A stretch of DNA of 64,000 nucleotides. Origin: Aureibaculum marinum (GTDB taxonomy: Bacteria; Bacteroidota; Bacteroidia; Flavobacteriales; Flavobacteriaceae). The position numbers were made by a program, and so were the translations under genes. The stretch covers positions 62,001 through 126,000 of the forward strand of contig NZ_RPFJ01000009.1 in NCBI RefSeq assembly GCF_003813905.1, in the 5' to 3' direction. Shown here one piece after another: positions 1-7,868 of this stretch (position 1 is the stretch's first letter; every line of letters begins with the position of its first letter). The notes under the pieces were generated by a model. That model worked only from the letters and a program-made list of their open reading frames with translations, was not told the DNA's origin and did not search any database.

Positions 1-312
1 TATCGTTTTCTTACTTGCTAACTTACTAGCACGAAACCTGCGTTCGCCCATTACTATGATATACTCTTTTCCAGACTTACGTACAGTAATAGGTTGAAGT
101 ACACCGTGTTTTTTAATACTCTCGGAAAGCTGCTTTAACAACGCTTCGTTAAAAGTCTTTCTTGGTTGCATAGGGTCGGGAATGACCTTATCAATGCTAA
201 GGTTCTGAATTTGAAGTCCAATTGCCTTTTGCGTCAATCTTTCTTTGACATCCTTTTTAACGGCTGTACTTACTTTACCGTTTCTACTTTTGGTACTTGC
301 TTTTGTTGTCAT
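1..312 (-). CDS. ParB/Spo0J-family partition protein, N-terminal part (cut by window edge)
   Basis: Seen: a minus-strand reading frame from an ATG at 312 that runs off the left edge, so only about 104 N-terminal residues are present. After a basic N-terminal tail it has the ParB/sulfiredoxin-like core: a VIPDPMQPRK box, a helix LLKQLSESIKKHGVLQP, and the nucleotide-binding signature MGERRFRASKL. Known: ParB proteins bind centromere-like sites and CTP and segregate DNA, and shorter relatives are common on plasmids and integrative elements. Inferred: this is an element-borne copy, because its N-terminus does not look like the usual chromosomal Flavobacteriaceae ParB and because it lies beside a tRNA gene with a duplicated half. 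The C-terminal DNA-binding part is outside the window. Confidence 0.85.
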   Translation of the reverse strand, partial: MTTKASTKSRNGKVSTAVKKDVKERLTQKAIGLQIQNLSIDKVIPDPMQPRKTFNEALLKQLSESIKKHGVLQPITVRKSGKEYIIVMGERRFRASKLASKKTI

Positions 313-672
313 AATACTTAAATTTTAGATTAAACAATATTTAAGCAGAAACCAAACGGAAGATAAAATCTTGGCTCAAAAGGAAACGGAATAAATAAGC
401 AAAGGATAAGGAGTCGGCATTATGCCGTAGTCTTTTGATGGAAGTATTTTACGAGTTTAAATTGCGGGTATATTGTATGATAATAAACTCTCCCTAGCGA
501 AGAAATGCGGATGCAATTCACTAAAATCTATTAATTACTATGAAATTTAATATGGTTTGAGATTAAATGGAAGTAATGGTAATCAATTCAAATGTAGTTC
601 TTAAAATAACCAAATGTTGTACCTATGTTGTACCCAAGGTTAAAAACCTTGACGAAATTCCATTGTTAAAAA
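313..672. other. Non-coding end of probable integrated element
   Basis: No convincing gene. It holds a small hairpin at 415-427 (CGGCA/TGCCG), a 10-base direct repeat ATGTTGTACC at 614-623 and 625-634 (period 11), and an inverted repeat AAGGTT/AACCTT at 636-650. Tandem short repeats beside a tRNA gene are the kind of arrangement seen in integrase arm-type sites, but no integrase gene is visible in the window, so this reading is inference. Confidence 0.4.
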
Positions 673-703
673 TAAAAAAGCCGAAGATTTCTCTTCGGCT
701 TTT
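672..703 (-). terminator. Intrinsic terminator of tRNA-Leu
   Basis: A 10-bp perfect stem (677-686 with 693-702, core AAAGCCGAAG) and 6-nt loop, followed on the minus strand by a run of U. It starts 3 nt past the tRNA 3' end, so it ends that transcript. Confidence 0.85.
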
Positions 704-704
704 G

Positions 705-786
705 TGCGGGCGAAAGGACTCGAACCTTCACACCGTGAGGCACTTGATCCTAAGTCAAGCGTGTCTACCAATTCCACCACGCCCGC
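705..786 (-). tRNA. tRNA-Leu, anticodon UAG
   Basis: A full class II cloverleaf on the minus strand: acceptor stem GCGGGCG/CGCCCGC with discriminator A, D arm with GGTAGACAC, anticodon stem CTTGA/TCAAG enclosing loop CTTAGGA (anticodon TAG at 750-752), a short variable arm and the T-loop GGTTCGAGTCC. CCA is not encoded. It reads CUA and probably other CUN codons. The 5' half, through the anticodon loop, is repeated upstream at 823-864, which suggests an integration or duplication event. Confidence 0.95.
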
Positions 787-822
787 ATTTTAACAATATT
801 TTAAGAACCTATACTTGGTTAA

Positions 823-864
823 ATCCTAAGTCTAGCGTGTCTACCAATTCCACCACGCCTGCAT
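823..864 (-). repeat. Orphan duplicate of the tRNA-Leu 5' half
   Basis: These 42 bases match 747-788 (5' end of tRNA-Leu through its anticodon loop) with two substitutions, at 833 and 859. The 3' half is absent, so no tRNA can form. The intact tRNA starts only about 36 bp further along. This is the structure left when an element or a duplication regenerates a tRNA and strands part of the original at the junction. The promoter-like -7 element lies on the far side of this orphan half, so it was probably the original 5' end. Confidence 0.85.
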
Positions 865-907
865 CATTCTCCCTTATCTAACTATAGATAGTTTTATAAA
901 TGGGCTG

Positions 908-915
908 CAAATATA
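908..915 (-). promoter_or_regulatory. Probable -7 element for tRNA-Leu
   Basis: On the minus strand this reads TATATTTG, an exact match to the Bacteroidota -7 consensus TAnnTTTG and identical to the -7 element of tRNA-Asp in this window. A TTTG at 927-930 is only 11 nt away, too close for a standard -33 box. A transcript from here would cross the orphan tRNA half before the intact tRNA. Confidence 0.5.
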
Positions 916-990
916 ATCAATCTTTACAAAATCCCATACGGTTCAATTATATTTTTATTATTTTTGAAGATAATAACTTTTAATCATAAG

Positions 991-2379
991 ATGGATAATT
1001 TAAAACCTTACGTACAACAGCACAAAGATCGATTTATAAATGAACTTATTGAAATTTTAAAAATACCATCCATTAGTGCTGACTCTGCTTTTAATCAAGA
1101 TGTTATAGATATGGCAGAGGCCGTAAAAAACGCTTTAGAAAAAGCAGGATGTGATAGCGTTGAAATTTGCGAAACTCCAGGATACCCTATAGTTTATGGT
1201 GAAAAAATAATTGATAAAAACCTTCCTACTGTTTTAGTATATGGACATTATGATGTGCAACCACCAGACCCATTAAATTTATGGGACTCTCCTCCTTTTG
1301 AGCCTGTTATTAAAAAAACTGATATTCATCCAGAGGGTGCAATTTTTGCAAGAGGAGCCTGCGATGATAAAGGTCAGATGTATATGCATGTTAAAGCATT
1401 GGAATATATGACTAGTAGTAATAATTTACCTTGTAATGTTAAGTTTATGATTGAAGGTGAAGAAGAAGTAGGCTCTGAAAGTTTGGCATGGTTTGTAAAA
1501 CAAAATCAGGATAAATTAGCAAATGATGTTATTTTAATTTCTGATACTGGAATGATAAGTAATCAACAACCTTCAATTACTACTGGATTACGTGGATTAA
1601 GTTATGTAGAAGTTGAAGTAACTGGAGCAAACAGAGATTTACATTCTGGTTTGTATGGTGGAGCCGTAGCGAATCCAATTAACGTGTTAAGTAAAATGAT
1701 TGCTTCTTTACATGACGAAAACAATCACATTACCATTCCTGGTTTTTATGATAAGGTGGAAGAGCTATCTATAGAAGAACGTGCTGAAATGGCTAAAGCT
1801 CCTTTTTCTTTAGAACAATATAAAAAAGAATTAGACATTGATGCTGTTTATGGTGAAAAAGGCTATACCACCAACGAAAGAAACTCTATAAGACCTACAC
1901 TTGATGTAAATGGAATTTGGGGAGGATATACTGGAGAAGGAGCAAAAACTGTTATTGCTAGTAAAGCATTTGCTAAAATTTCCATGCGTTTAGTACCACA
2001 TCAAAACTGGGAAGAAATTACAGAATTATTTAAAAATCATTTTGAAAGTATTGCTCCAGAGGGCGTGCGTGTTTCCGTCAAACCTCATCATGGAGGACAA
2101 GGATACGTTACGCCCATAGATAGTATTGGTTATAAAGCAGCTGCTAAAGCTTATAAAGATAGTTTTGGTACCGCTCCAATCCCTCAAAGAAGCGGAGGTA
2201 GTATTCCTATTGTTGCACTATTTGAGCAAGAATTAAAAAGTAAAACTATTTTAATGGGATTTGGACTAGATACTGATGCAATACATTCTCCGAATGAACA
2301 TTTTGGAGTATTTAATTACTTAAAAGGTATTGAAACAATTCCTCTATTCTATAAATATTATGTAGAATTAAAATCTTAA
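991..2379 (+). CDS. M20-family dipeptidase
   Basis: A 462-residue zinc peptidase of family M20 (CNDP-like dipeptidase / ArgE-DapE fold), probably cytosolic and releasing amino acids from dipeptides. Visible metal-site motifs are VYGHYDVQPPD (His86), GACDDKGQ (Asp125, bridging), EGEEEVGS (Glu157-159), a following SDTG, and a C-terminal DAIHSPNEHF with the last ligand His. The dimerisation lid lies between about residues 190 and 340. I start at the ATG at 991. A TTG nine codons upstream is open, but the family usually begins near MDNLKPYVQ. The gene stands alone and ends at a strong hairpin terminator. The exact substrate cannot be read from sequence. Confidence 0.9.
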   Translation: MDNLKPYVQQHKDRFINELIEILKIPSISADSAFNQDVIDMAEAVKNALEKAGCDSVEICETPGYPIVYGEKIIDKNLPTVLVYGHYDVQPPDPLNLWDSPPFEPVIKKTDIHPEGAIFARGACDDKGQMYMHVKALEYMTSSNNLPCNVKFMIEGEEEVGSESLAWFVKQNQDKLANDVILISDTGMISNQQPSITTGLRGLSYVEVEVTGANRDLHSGLYGGAVANPINVLSKMIASLHDENNHITIPGFYDKVEELSIEERAEMAKAPFSLEQYKKELDIDAVYGEKGYTTNERNSIRPTLDVNGIWGGYTGEGAKTVIASKAFAKISMRLVPHQNWEEITELFKNHFESIAPEGVRVSVKPHHGGQGYVTPIDSIGYKAAAKAYKDSFGTAPIPQRSGGSIPIVALFEQELKSKTILMGFGLDTDAIHSPNEHFGVFNYLKGIETIPLFYKYYVELKS

Positions 2380-2394
2380 TTAAAATTTTTACAT

Positions 2395-2431
2395 AAAAAA
2401 ACCCGTCTTATCATTGATAAGATGGGTTTTT
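2395..2431 (+). terminator. Intrinsic terminator after the M20 dipeptidase gene
   Basis: A 12-bp stem (2401-2412 with 2416-2427, one G-T pair) with loop ATT, flanked by six A on the left and a T run on the right. It can work in both directions and also faces the small minus-strand gene ending at 2486. Confidence 0.85.
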
Positions 2432-2485
2432 CTTTAATAGGCAATAAATTGTTGTTTAATTTTTAAGTTTAATTCTAATTCTACA

Positions 2486-2680
2486 TTAGTGGTTCATAGA
2501 AAATACAGCCCAAGATTCAGGACATCCTTTCTTGTTAGAAACAAATGGATTAAAATCTAAAGGCCAAGTTTTGGCTAACTTTTTATCATCATTAGAATTA
2601 TTAACCATACGCTTGTATTGATTTGCCAAATGCTCTTTTAGTTTGCTCTTTTTAGTTTTAATTTTAATAGTTGTAGCCAT
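2486..2680 (-). CDS. Small basic protein of unknown function (64 aa)
   Basis: I do not recognise a family. The likely product starts at the ATG at 2680 (MATTIKIKTKKSKLKEH); the frame stays open upstream to 2734, but that extension looks like leader sequence. The N-terminal half is lysine-rich and the C-terminal end has CPESWAVFS. It stands alone between a terminator and a gap of about 200 bp before the divergent DUF4407 gene. Small size and codon usage like its neighbours make it plausible but unproven. Confidence 0.5.
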   Translation of the reverse strand: MATTIKIKTKKSKLKEHLANQYKRMVNNSNDDKKLAKTWPLDFNPFVSNKKGCPESWAVFSMNH

Positions 2681-2874
2681 CGTTAAAGGTTTTAGTTTAT
2701 TATAAAACAACTTATTGTAACAAATTCCTACCATTAGTTACTAATAAATTAAAGCAAAACAACTAACACCACTAATTATTTGATTATCAATAACTAAACT
2801 TTAACATTTAATTATCATGGTGTTAAACAACACCAACCTTTATTCTATCGTTTTAATAACTTAATTGCTTTATC

Positions 2875-3978
2875 ATGCTAAAAAACTTCTTTTGGATGTG
2901 TTCAGGTGCTGATCCTGATTTATTAAATGAAAGTCCTAAATCTGAACAAATAAAATATGCTGGTATAGGTGGAACAATATTTTTTACTGCAGTAATGGCC
3001 TTTATTGCCGGCTCATATGCCTTATACACCGTATTTGATAACATTTATATCGCTATAGGTTTTGGATTGGTCTGGGGGCTTCTAATTTTTAACTTAGACC
3101 GTTTTATTGTTTCTACTATTAAAAAACAAGATACTGTTTTTAAAGAGTTTTTACAGGCTTCTCCAAGAATAATATTGGCTATAATTATAGCCGTAGTTAT
3201 CTCAAAACCTCTTGAGATAAAAATATTTGAAAAAGAAATAAATCAAGTATTATTAAAACAAAAAAATCAGTTAACAGTACAAAATCAAAATCAAATAGCC
3301 GCACAGTTTATTCCTGAAATAAATAGAATACAATCTGAAATTAATACATTAAAAAATGAAATTGAAATTAAAGAAAAAGCCGTAAACGATTTATACAATA
3401 CATATATAACTGAGGCTGAAGGTACTTCAGGCACAATGAAACTAGGCAAAGGTCCTGTTTATAAAGAAAAAAGAGAGAAGCACGACGCTTTATTGGTTGA
3501 ATTACAACAACTAAAAAAAGAGAATGCTATTGAAATAGCAAACAAAGAAACAATGCTATCTGAGTTAAGAAGTAATCAGAATAAAAAGATTACAAATAAT
3601 CAACCTATTATAGACAATTTTGATGGTTTAATGGCTCGTATTAACGCTTTGAACGAACTAGCGTGGCTACCTTCTTTCTTTATCTTTCTGTTATTCGTCG
3701 CCATTGAGACCGCACCAGTTTTAGCAAAAATATTAGCTCCTAAAGGAGCTTATGATTTAAAGTACGAAGAACAAGAAAATGCTTTAAAAGTGTGGGTTAC
3801 TCAACAAAAAAATCAAAGATCACTATTATTAACTTCAGATGCAAAATTAAATGAAAAGGTCTATTATGATGTTTCTAATGATGACGACATTTATAAATAC
3901 AAAAAACAAAAAACGAAAGACTTATTAAAACTACAATCTGATAAATTTTACGAAAAACAGAGTACTATTATTGGTTAA
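2875..3978 (+). CDS. DUF4407 domain membrane protein
   Basis: 367 residues matching the DUF4407 family in architecture. The N-terminus is MLKNFFWMCSGADPDLL, followed by two closely spaced transmembrane segments (about residues 30-90), a third near 100-120, a long charged coiled-coil-like stretch (about 125-245, rich in Glu/Lys/Gln), a further membrane segment (about 260-285) and a charged C-terminal tail. Known: the family is widespread in Bacteroidota and has no established role. Inferred: an inner-membrane protein whose coiled coil lies on one face of the membrane. It is followed by a GNAT gene 37 bp later on the same strand, which may be cotranscribed. Confidence 0.85.
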   Translation: MLKNFFWMCSGADPDLLNESPKSEQIKYAGIGGTIFFTAVMAFIAGSYALYTVFDNIYIAIGFGLVWGLLIFNLDRFIVSTIKKQDTVFKEFLQASPRIILAIIIAVVISKPLEIKIFEKEINQVLLKQKNQLTVQNQNQIAAQFIPEINRIQSEINTLKNEIEIKEKAVNDLYNTYITEAEGTSGTMKLGKGPVYKEKREKHDALLVELQQLKKENAIEIANKETMLSELRSNQNKKITNNQPIIDNFDGLMARINALNELAWLPSFFIFLLFVAIETAPVLAKILAPKGAYDLKYEEQENALKVWVTQQKNQRSLLLTSDAKLNEKVYYDVSNDDDIYKYKKQKTKDLLKLQSDKFYEKQSTIIG

Positions 3979-4015
3979 TATGTAATGCTTATTTTTAACA
4001 ATTAATTTATTACCA

Positions 4016-4519
4016 ATGACATTACTTAACACTGATAGATTGCTTTTAGATTTTATTTCTGAAAATGACGCTCCTTTTTTACATCAGCTAATGAATAACC
4101 CTTCCTTTATAAAAAATATTGGCGATAGAAATATTAAAACTATTGGTGATGCTAAAAATTTTATAAAGAGCAGATTTCTAAAAAGTTACAAACACAATGG
4201 ATATGGCTATTATATCATTAAAATTAAAGAAACCAATGAACCAATAGGGTTTTGTGGCTTAGTGAATAGGATAGAATTAGATATTATTGATATTGGATAT
4301 GCGTTATTGCCTAAATTTACAAGTAAAGGTTTTGCTTTTGAAGCAACCAAAGCATTATATAACTATGCCCAACAAACCTTAAACATACCTAAAATTGCAG
4401 CTATTATTGAGCCTACAAATACTAAATCATTAGCATTAATTAAAAAATTAGGATTAAAATATAAGAAAAAGGTTCAATTACCTGAAGAGGACATTGAATG
4501 CCTATTATATTCAAACTAA
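4016..4519 (+). CDS. GNAT-family N-acetyltransferase (RimJ/RimL-like)
   Basis: 167 residues of the GCN5-related acetyltransferase fold of the RimJ/RimL subgroup. It opens with TDRLLLDFISENDAPFL, has the central strand GFCGLVNR and IDIGYALLPKFTSKGFAFEA (the acetyl-CoA pyrophosphate loop region), and ends with NTKSLALIKKLGLKYKKK, the usual final helix and strand. Enzymes of this group acetylate N-termini or small amines using acetyl-CoA; the substrate here is unknown. It lies just after the DUF4407 gene and converges on the minus-strand gene ending at 4520, with no intergenic space. Confidence 0.85.
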   Translation: MTLLNTDRLLLDFISENDAPFLHQLMNNPSFIKNIGDRNIKTIGDAKNFIKSRFLKSYKHNGYGYYIIKIKETNEPIGFCGLVNRIELDIIDIGYALLPKFTSKGFAFEATKALYNYAQQTLNIPKIAAIIEPTNTKSLALIKKLGLKYKKKVQLPEEDIECLLYSN

Positions 4520-4804
4520 TTATTTTGATTTTTGTGAATGTTTTGAAGAATTTTTATTCTGAAGATGCTCTTCTTTAATATTATTTAAAAGTTGTTCTGC
4601 AAATTCATAATCAACTTTTCTAAACCTATCTTTGGCATAAGCATTATAACCACTTCTAATAGATTTAGTTTCTTTTAAGATTAAACCGTCATCGTAAGGA
4701 TTAAATCCTACAACAGTATACATCTCATTTTCTTTAAGGTTTCCTAATTTGTACCATCTGCGTCTAGCGTCAACGCAAACTACGATTTCTCCAATTTTAA
4801 ACAT
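4520..4804 (-). CDS. Small conserved protein, paralogue A of a tandem pair
   Basis: 94 residues, function not recognised. The first 75 or so form a compact, probably all-beta domain: MFKIGEIVVCVDARRRWYKLG, ENEMYTVVGFNPYD, then GLILKE and RFRKVDYEFAEQLL. The last 15 residues are polar and variable. It is the downstream copy of a tandem duplication with 4890-5201; the shared region is roughly 70% identical by eye. SH3-like proteins of this size occur in flavobacterial genomes and phages, so a prophage or mobile origin is possible but unproven. Its stop codon abuts the stop of the convergent GNAT gene. Confidence 0.7.
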   Translation of the reverse strand: MFKIGEIVVCVDARRRWYKLGNLKENEMYTVVGFNPYDDGLILKETKSIRSGYNAYAKDRFRKVDYEFAEQLLNNIKEEHLQNKNSSKHSQKSK

Positions 4805-4889
4805 ATTGCTATTTAATTATTTCCCGTGGTGAATATAGCAATATTATTTTTAATTTTAAAATTAAATAAATGTTAAAAGCATATAAACA

Positions 4890-5201
4890 TTAGTTTAACA
4901 ACGAAAGTTCAAATTTCTGTGGTTGCAATTCAGGTTCAATTTCTGGTTTAGGCATTGGTTGTTGTTCCGCTTGCAATTCTTCCAAAACTTTAGTAGCAAA
5001 TGCATAATCAACTTTTCTAAATCTATTTGCAGCAAAAGCATGATAACCACTTCTTGGACTTTTCACTTCTTTTAAGATTAATCCTCCATCATATGGATTA
5101 AAGCCTGTAACGGTATACATCTCATTCTCTCTTAGACCTCCCAATCTATACCATCTTCTTTTTGCATTTACACAAACTACAATTTCTCCTACTTTAAACA
5201 T
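4890..5201 (-). CDS. Small conserved protein, paralogue B of a tandem pair
   Basis: 103 residues. The same N-terminal module as its neighbour (MFKVGEIVVCVNAKRRWYRLG, ENEMYTVTGFNPYD, RFRKVDYAFATKVL) is followed by a different tail rich in Gln, Pro and Glu. The core is conserved while the tail diverged, which fits a small folded domain with a disordered end. It lies 85 bp upstream of its paralogue. No function is known to me, and nothing around it points to one. Confidence 0.7.
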   Translation of the reverse strand: MFKVGEIVVCVNAKRRWYRLGGLRENEMYTVTGFNPYDGGLILKEVKSPRSGYHAFAANRFRKVDYAFATKVLEELQAEQQPMPKPEIEPELQPQKFELSLLN

Positions 5202-5423
5202 AATCTTTTATTTTATTAATTGCTTTCATATTTAAAACAATTATAAATTAAAAATTCCCCTTTAATTTTTGTTTATTTTCATAAACAAGTTCTAACCTAC
5301 TAGAAATCAATTTAAAAAAAACAAGTATTTGAGTAGTTATAAACGAAAACTTAGAACGTTTATTTGATAAATGTAATAAATCAATCTAAAGAAAATCTAA
5401 AGATATCCCATCTTATGCTTTTT

Positions 5424-6680
5424 TTAGAATTTCCTTTGCGGACTAAAAGCAGAAATATCCATAGAAGTTTTCTTATTTACAATAATTTCAGAAACTAATT
5501 TACCAGTAGCGGGCCCTAAGCTCCACCCCATCATTGCATGGCCAGTTCCTATAGTTAAATTACGCAATCCTGAAGTTTTTCCAATATACGGCAAGCCATC
5601 AGGAGATACCGGCCGTAAGCCACAAAGAGCATTATCAATATTTGATTGAGAAATACTTAACCCCTCATAATACTGTTCTGATGCTTTGGCTATAGCAACT
5701 ACTCGTTTTTTATTTATACTATGATTAATACCTGACAATTCCATAGTACCCGCAAAACGGGTAAAACCTTCCATTGGTGTAACGGCAACTTTTTTTTCCA
5801 TAAGAATAGCAGGATAATTAATTCCGGTTTCTTCTTCAACATTAATTCTATAACCTTTTCCGCCTTCTAATGGCAATTTTAGATTCAATTTTTTAGCTAA
5901 TTTACTACTCCACGAACCTGACGAAAGAATAACCTCGTCAGCGATGTATACATTTTTATCTGATATCACTTCGGTAACTTTACCTTCCTTAACTGAAAAA
6001 TCAACTACTGTTTCGTTTTTTTTAAAAACAACACCTCTATTTTTCAAATAGGATTTCATACGTTCCATTATCTGATTGGGACTTGTATGATAATCACATA
6101 AATAATGAACTGCTCCTTTTACATCTGAACTTACTTTAGGCTCTAAGGCTTTTAATTCCTGTGCATTTAAAAAAGCTGATTCTAACCCTAAATCCTGAAC
6201 AATTTTAGCAGTTTTAACCTCGGCCTCTCCTACTTCATCCGATTTATAAAGCATAAGTAACCCTTTTTTTTCCAGTTGAAAACTTCCAAGATCATTTGAG
6301 TTAAGAATCTCTTCATACAATCCTCTACTAAGCACATTTATCTCTTTTAAAACTGGAATTCCTTTTTTTACTTTTGACTTAGTTGCAGATTTTTTAAAGT
6401 ACCACGTCCATTTTAAAAAATCTAAATCTAATCTCGGTTTCATATAAAAGGGACTCGTACTATCAAACATATATTTAATACCCTTAGTAATTATTCCAGG
6501 TGCCGCCAGTGAAATAATATGACTGGGAGTTAAATATCCTGCATTCACATAAGATGCTCCACCTATTGCACCATCCATATTGGTTTGGTCTATAACAGTT
6601 ACTTCACAGCCTTCTTTTTTTAAATAATATGCAGTACTTAATCCGATAATACCACCACCAATAATTACACAGGTTTTCAT
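5424..6680 (-). CDS. D-hydroxyproline dehydrogenase (DadA-like FAD oxidoreductase)
   Basis: 418 residues of the DadA/glycine-oxidase family. The FAD-binding Rossmann motif is at the very N-terminus (CVIIGGGIIGLSTAYYL) and the second FAD motif near the C-terminus (GLRPVSPDGLPYIG, then TGHAMMGWSLGPATG). Known: DadA-like enzymes oxidise D-amino acids, and in hydroxyproline catabolism one oxidises cis-4-hydroxy-D-proline to pyrroline-4-hydroxy-2-carboxylate. Inferred: this role, because the gene is followed upstream in its transcription direction by hydroxyproline epimerase and the two later enzymes. I chose the ATG at 6680; the TTG at 6692 adds only four residues. Confidence 0.85.
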   Translation of the reverse strand: MKTCVIIGGGIIGLSTAYYLKKEGCEVTVIDQTNMDGAIGGASYVNAGYLTPSHIISLAAPGIITKGIKYMFDSTSPFYMKPRLDLDFLKWTWYFKKSATKSKVKKGIPVLKEINVLSRGLYEEILNSNDLGSFQLEKKGLLMLYKSDEVGEAEVKTAKIVQDLGLESAFLNAQELKALEPKVSSDVKGAVHYLCDYHTSPNQIMERMKSYLKNRGVVFKKNETVVDFSVKEGKVTEVISDKNVYIADEVILSSGSWSSKLAKKLNLKLPLEGGKGYRINVEEETGINYPAILMEKKVAVTPMEGFTRFAGTMELSGINHSINKKRVVAIAKASEQYYEGLSISQSNIDNALCGLRPVSPDGLPYIGKTSGLRNLTIGTGHAMMGWSLGPATGKLVSEIIVNKKTSMDISAFSPQRKF

Positions 6681-6831
6681 TTGTAAATTCAATATTTATT
6701 ATTTGTCACTCAAATTTAATTAATTGTACAATTTTCCAAAAAAATATTAGATTTATTGCATATTTCTTAAAACATATACATTTATAGTTTTTAATTATCA
6801 ATAGCTATTACCTTATTTAAAATTAAATTTT

Positions 6832-7839
6832 TTAAATGACCTGAAATCCAAATGCATATGGGTCATCATCATCAATAATAATTGTATTATAGCCATAAAT
6901 CTTTGCCCACCCTTGAATACTTGGCACAATGGCATTTACTCCGTTTTTTAAGGTTGTTACCTTCTCAACACGTCCAATAAATTTGCTACCAATAAAACTT
7001 TCATGGATAAACTCTTCATTAACATTTAATTTCCCCTTTGCGTGTAGTTGTGCCATTCTTGCAGAAGTTCCTGTACCACATGGACTTCTATCAATAGCTT
7101 TATCTCCATAAAAAACTGCATTTCTTCCAGAAGAAGTTGGGTTTATTGGATTTCCAATCCACATCATATGAGTGACATCTCTAATTGTATCATTTTCAGG
7201 ATGTATAAAAGTAGCTGGATATTTTTTATTGATTCGTTCTCTTACAATTTGTGAATATTGTATAATCTTATTAGCCGAAAAGTTATGAATTCCCGTAAAG
7301 TTAGGCTGAATATCTACAATGGCATAATAATTACCACCATAAGCCACGTCAAAAGTGATTTCACCCAATTCTGGACAATCAACAGTTAAATTTTCAGCCG
7401 CCAAATAACTTTTTACATTGGTTAACTTTACCCAATCTACCTTTTTATTTGTTTTTTTATATTCAATTTCAACCAATCCTGCGGGAGCTTCCATCCTTAT
7501 TTTTCCTGGAATTTTTGGAATAATCAACCCTTCTTCTATAGCTACAGTAATTGTACCTATAGTGCCATGACCACACATTGGCAAACATCCTGAGGTTTCA
7601 ATAAAAAGTATAGCAAAATCATTTTCAGCATTGTGTGGTGGAAAAAGAATACTTCCACTCATCATATCATGCCCTCGTGGTTCAAACATAAGCCCCTTTC
7701 TAATCCAGTCATATTCTTTTAGAAAGTGTTGGCGTTTTTCACTCATGTTAGCACCATTTAAAATGGGTCCTCCTTCAGTAATAACTCTTACAGGATTTCC
7801 ACAAGTATGGGCATCAATACATTTAAATAAAGACTTCAT
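6832..7839 (-). CDS. 4-hydroxyproline 2-epimerase
   Basis: 335 residues of the proline racemase superfamily. Both catalytic cysteines are present: Cys89 in MCGHGTIG and Cys254 in DRSPCGTGTSARMA. Known: this Cys/Cys pair marks racemases and epimerases, while dehydratases of the family carry a Thr in place of one Cys. Inferred: it converts trans-4-hydroxy-L-proline to cis-4-hydroxy-D-proline, the first step of the cluster, because the dehydrogenase, deaminase and semialdehyde dehydrogenase of that pathway surround it. Proline racemase activity is the main alternative, made less likely by the neighbours. Confidence 0.9.
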   Translation of the reverse strand: MKSLFKCIDAHTCGNPVRVITEGGPILNGANMSEKRQHFLKEYDWIRKGLMFEPRGHDMMSGSILFPPHNAENDFAILFIETSGCLPMCGHGTIGTITVAIEEGLIIPKIPGKIRMEAPAGLVEIEYKKTNKKVDWVKLTNVKSYLAAENLTVDCPELGEITFDVAYGGNYYAIVDIQPNFTGIHNFSANKIIQYSQIVRERINKKYPATFIHPENDTIRDVTHMMWIGNPINPTSSGRNAVFYGDKAIDRSPCGTGTSARMAQLHAKGKLNVNEEFIHESFIGSKFIGRVEKVTTLKNGVNAIVPSIQGWAKIYGYNTIIIDDDDPYAFGFQVI

Positions 7840-7868
7840 GGTTTAAAATTGAAGTTATACGCTCAAAA

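Noticed and set aside
823-864. A second functional tRNA
   Set aside because: Only the 5' half with the anticodon loop is present; there is no T arm or 3' acceptor strand.
567-881. A 104-codon plus-strand open frame
   Set aside because: It runs antisense through the tRNA-Leu gene and its duplicated half, and its translation has no protein-like features.
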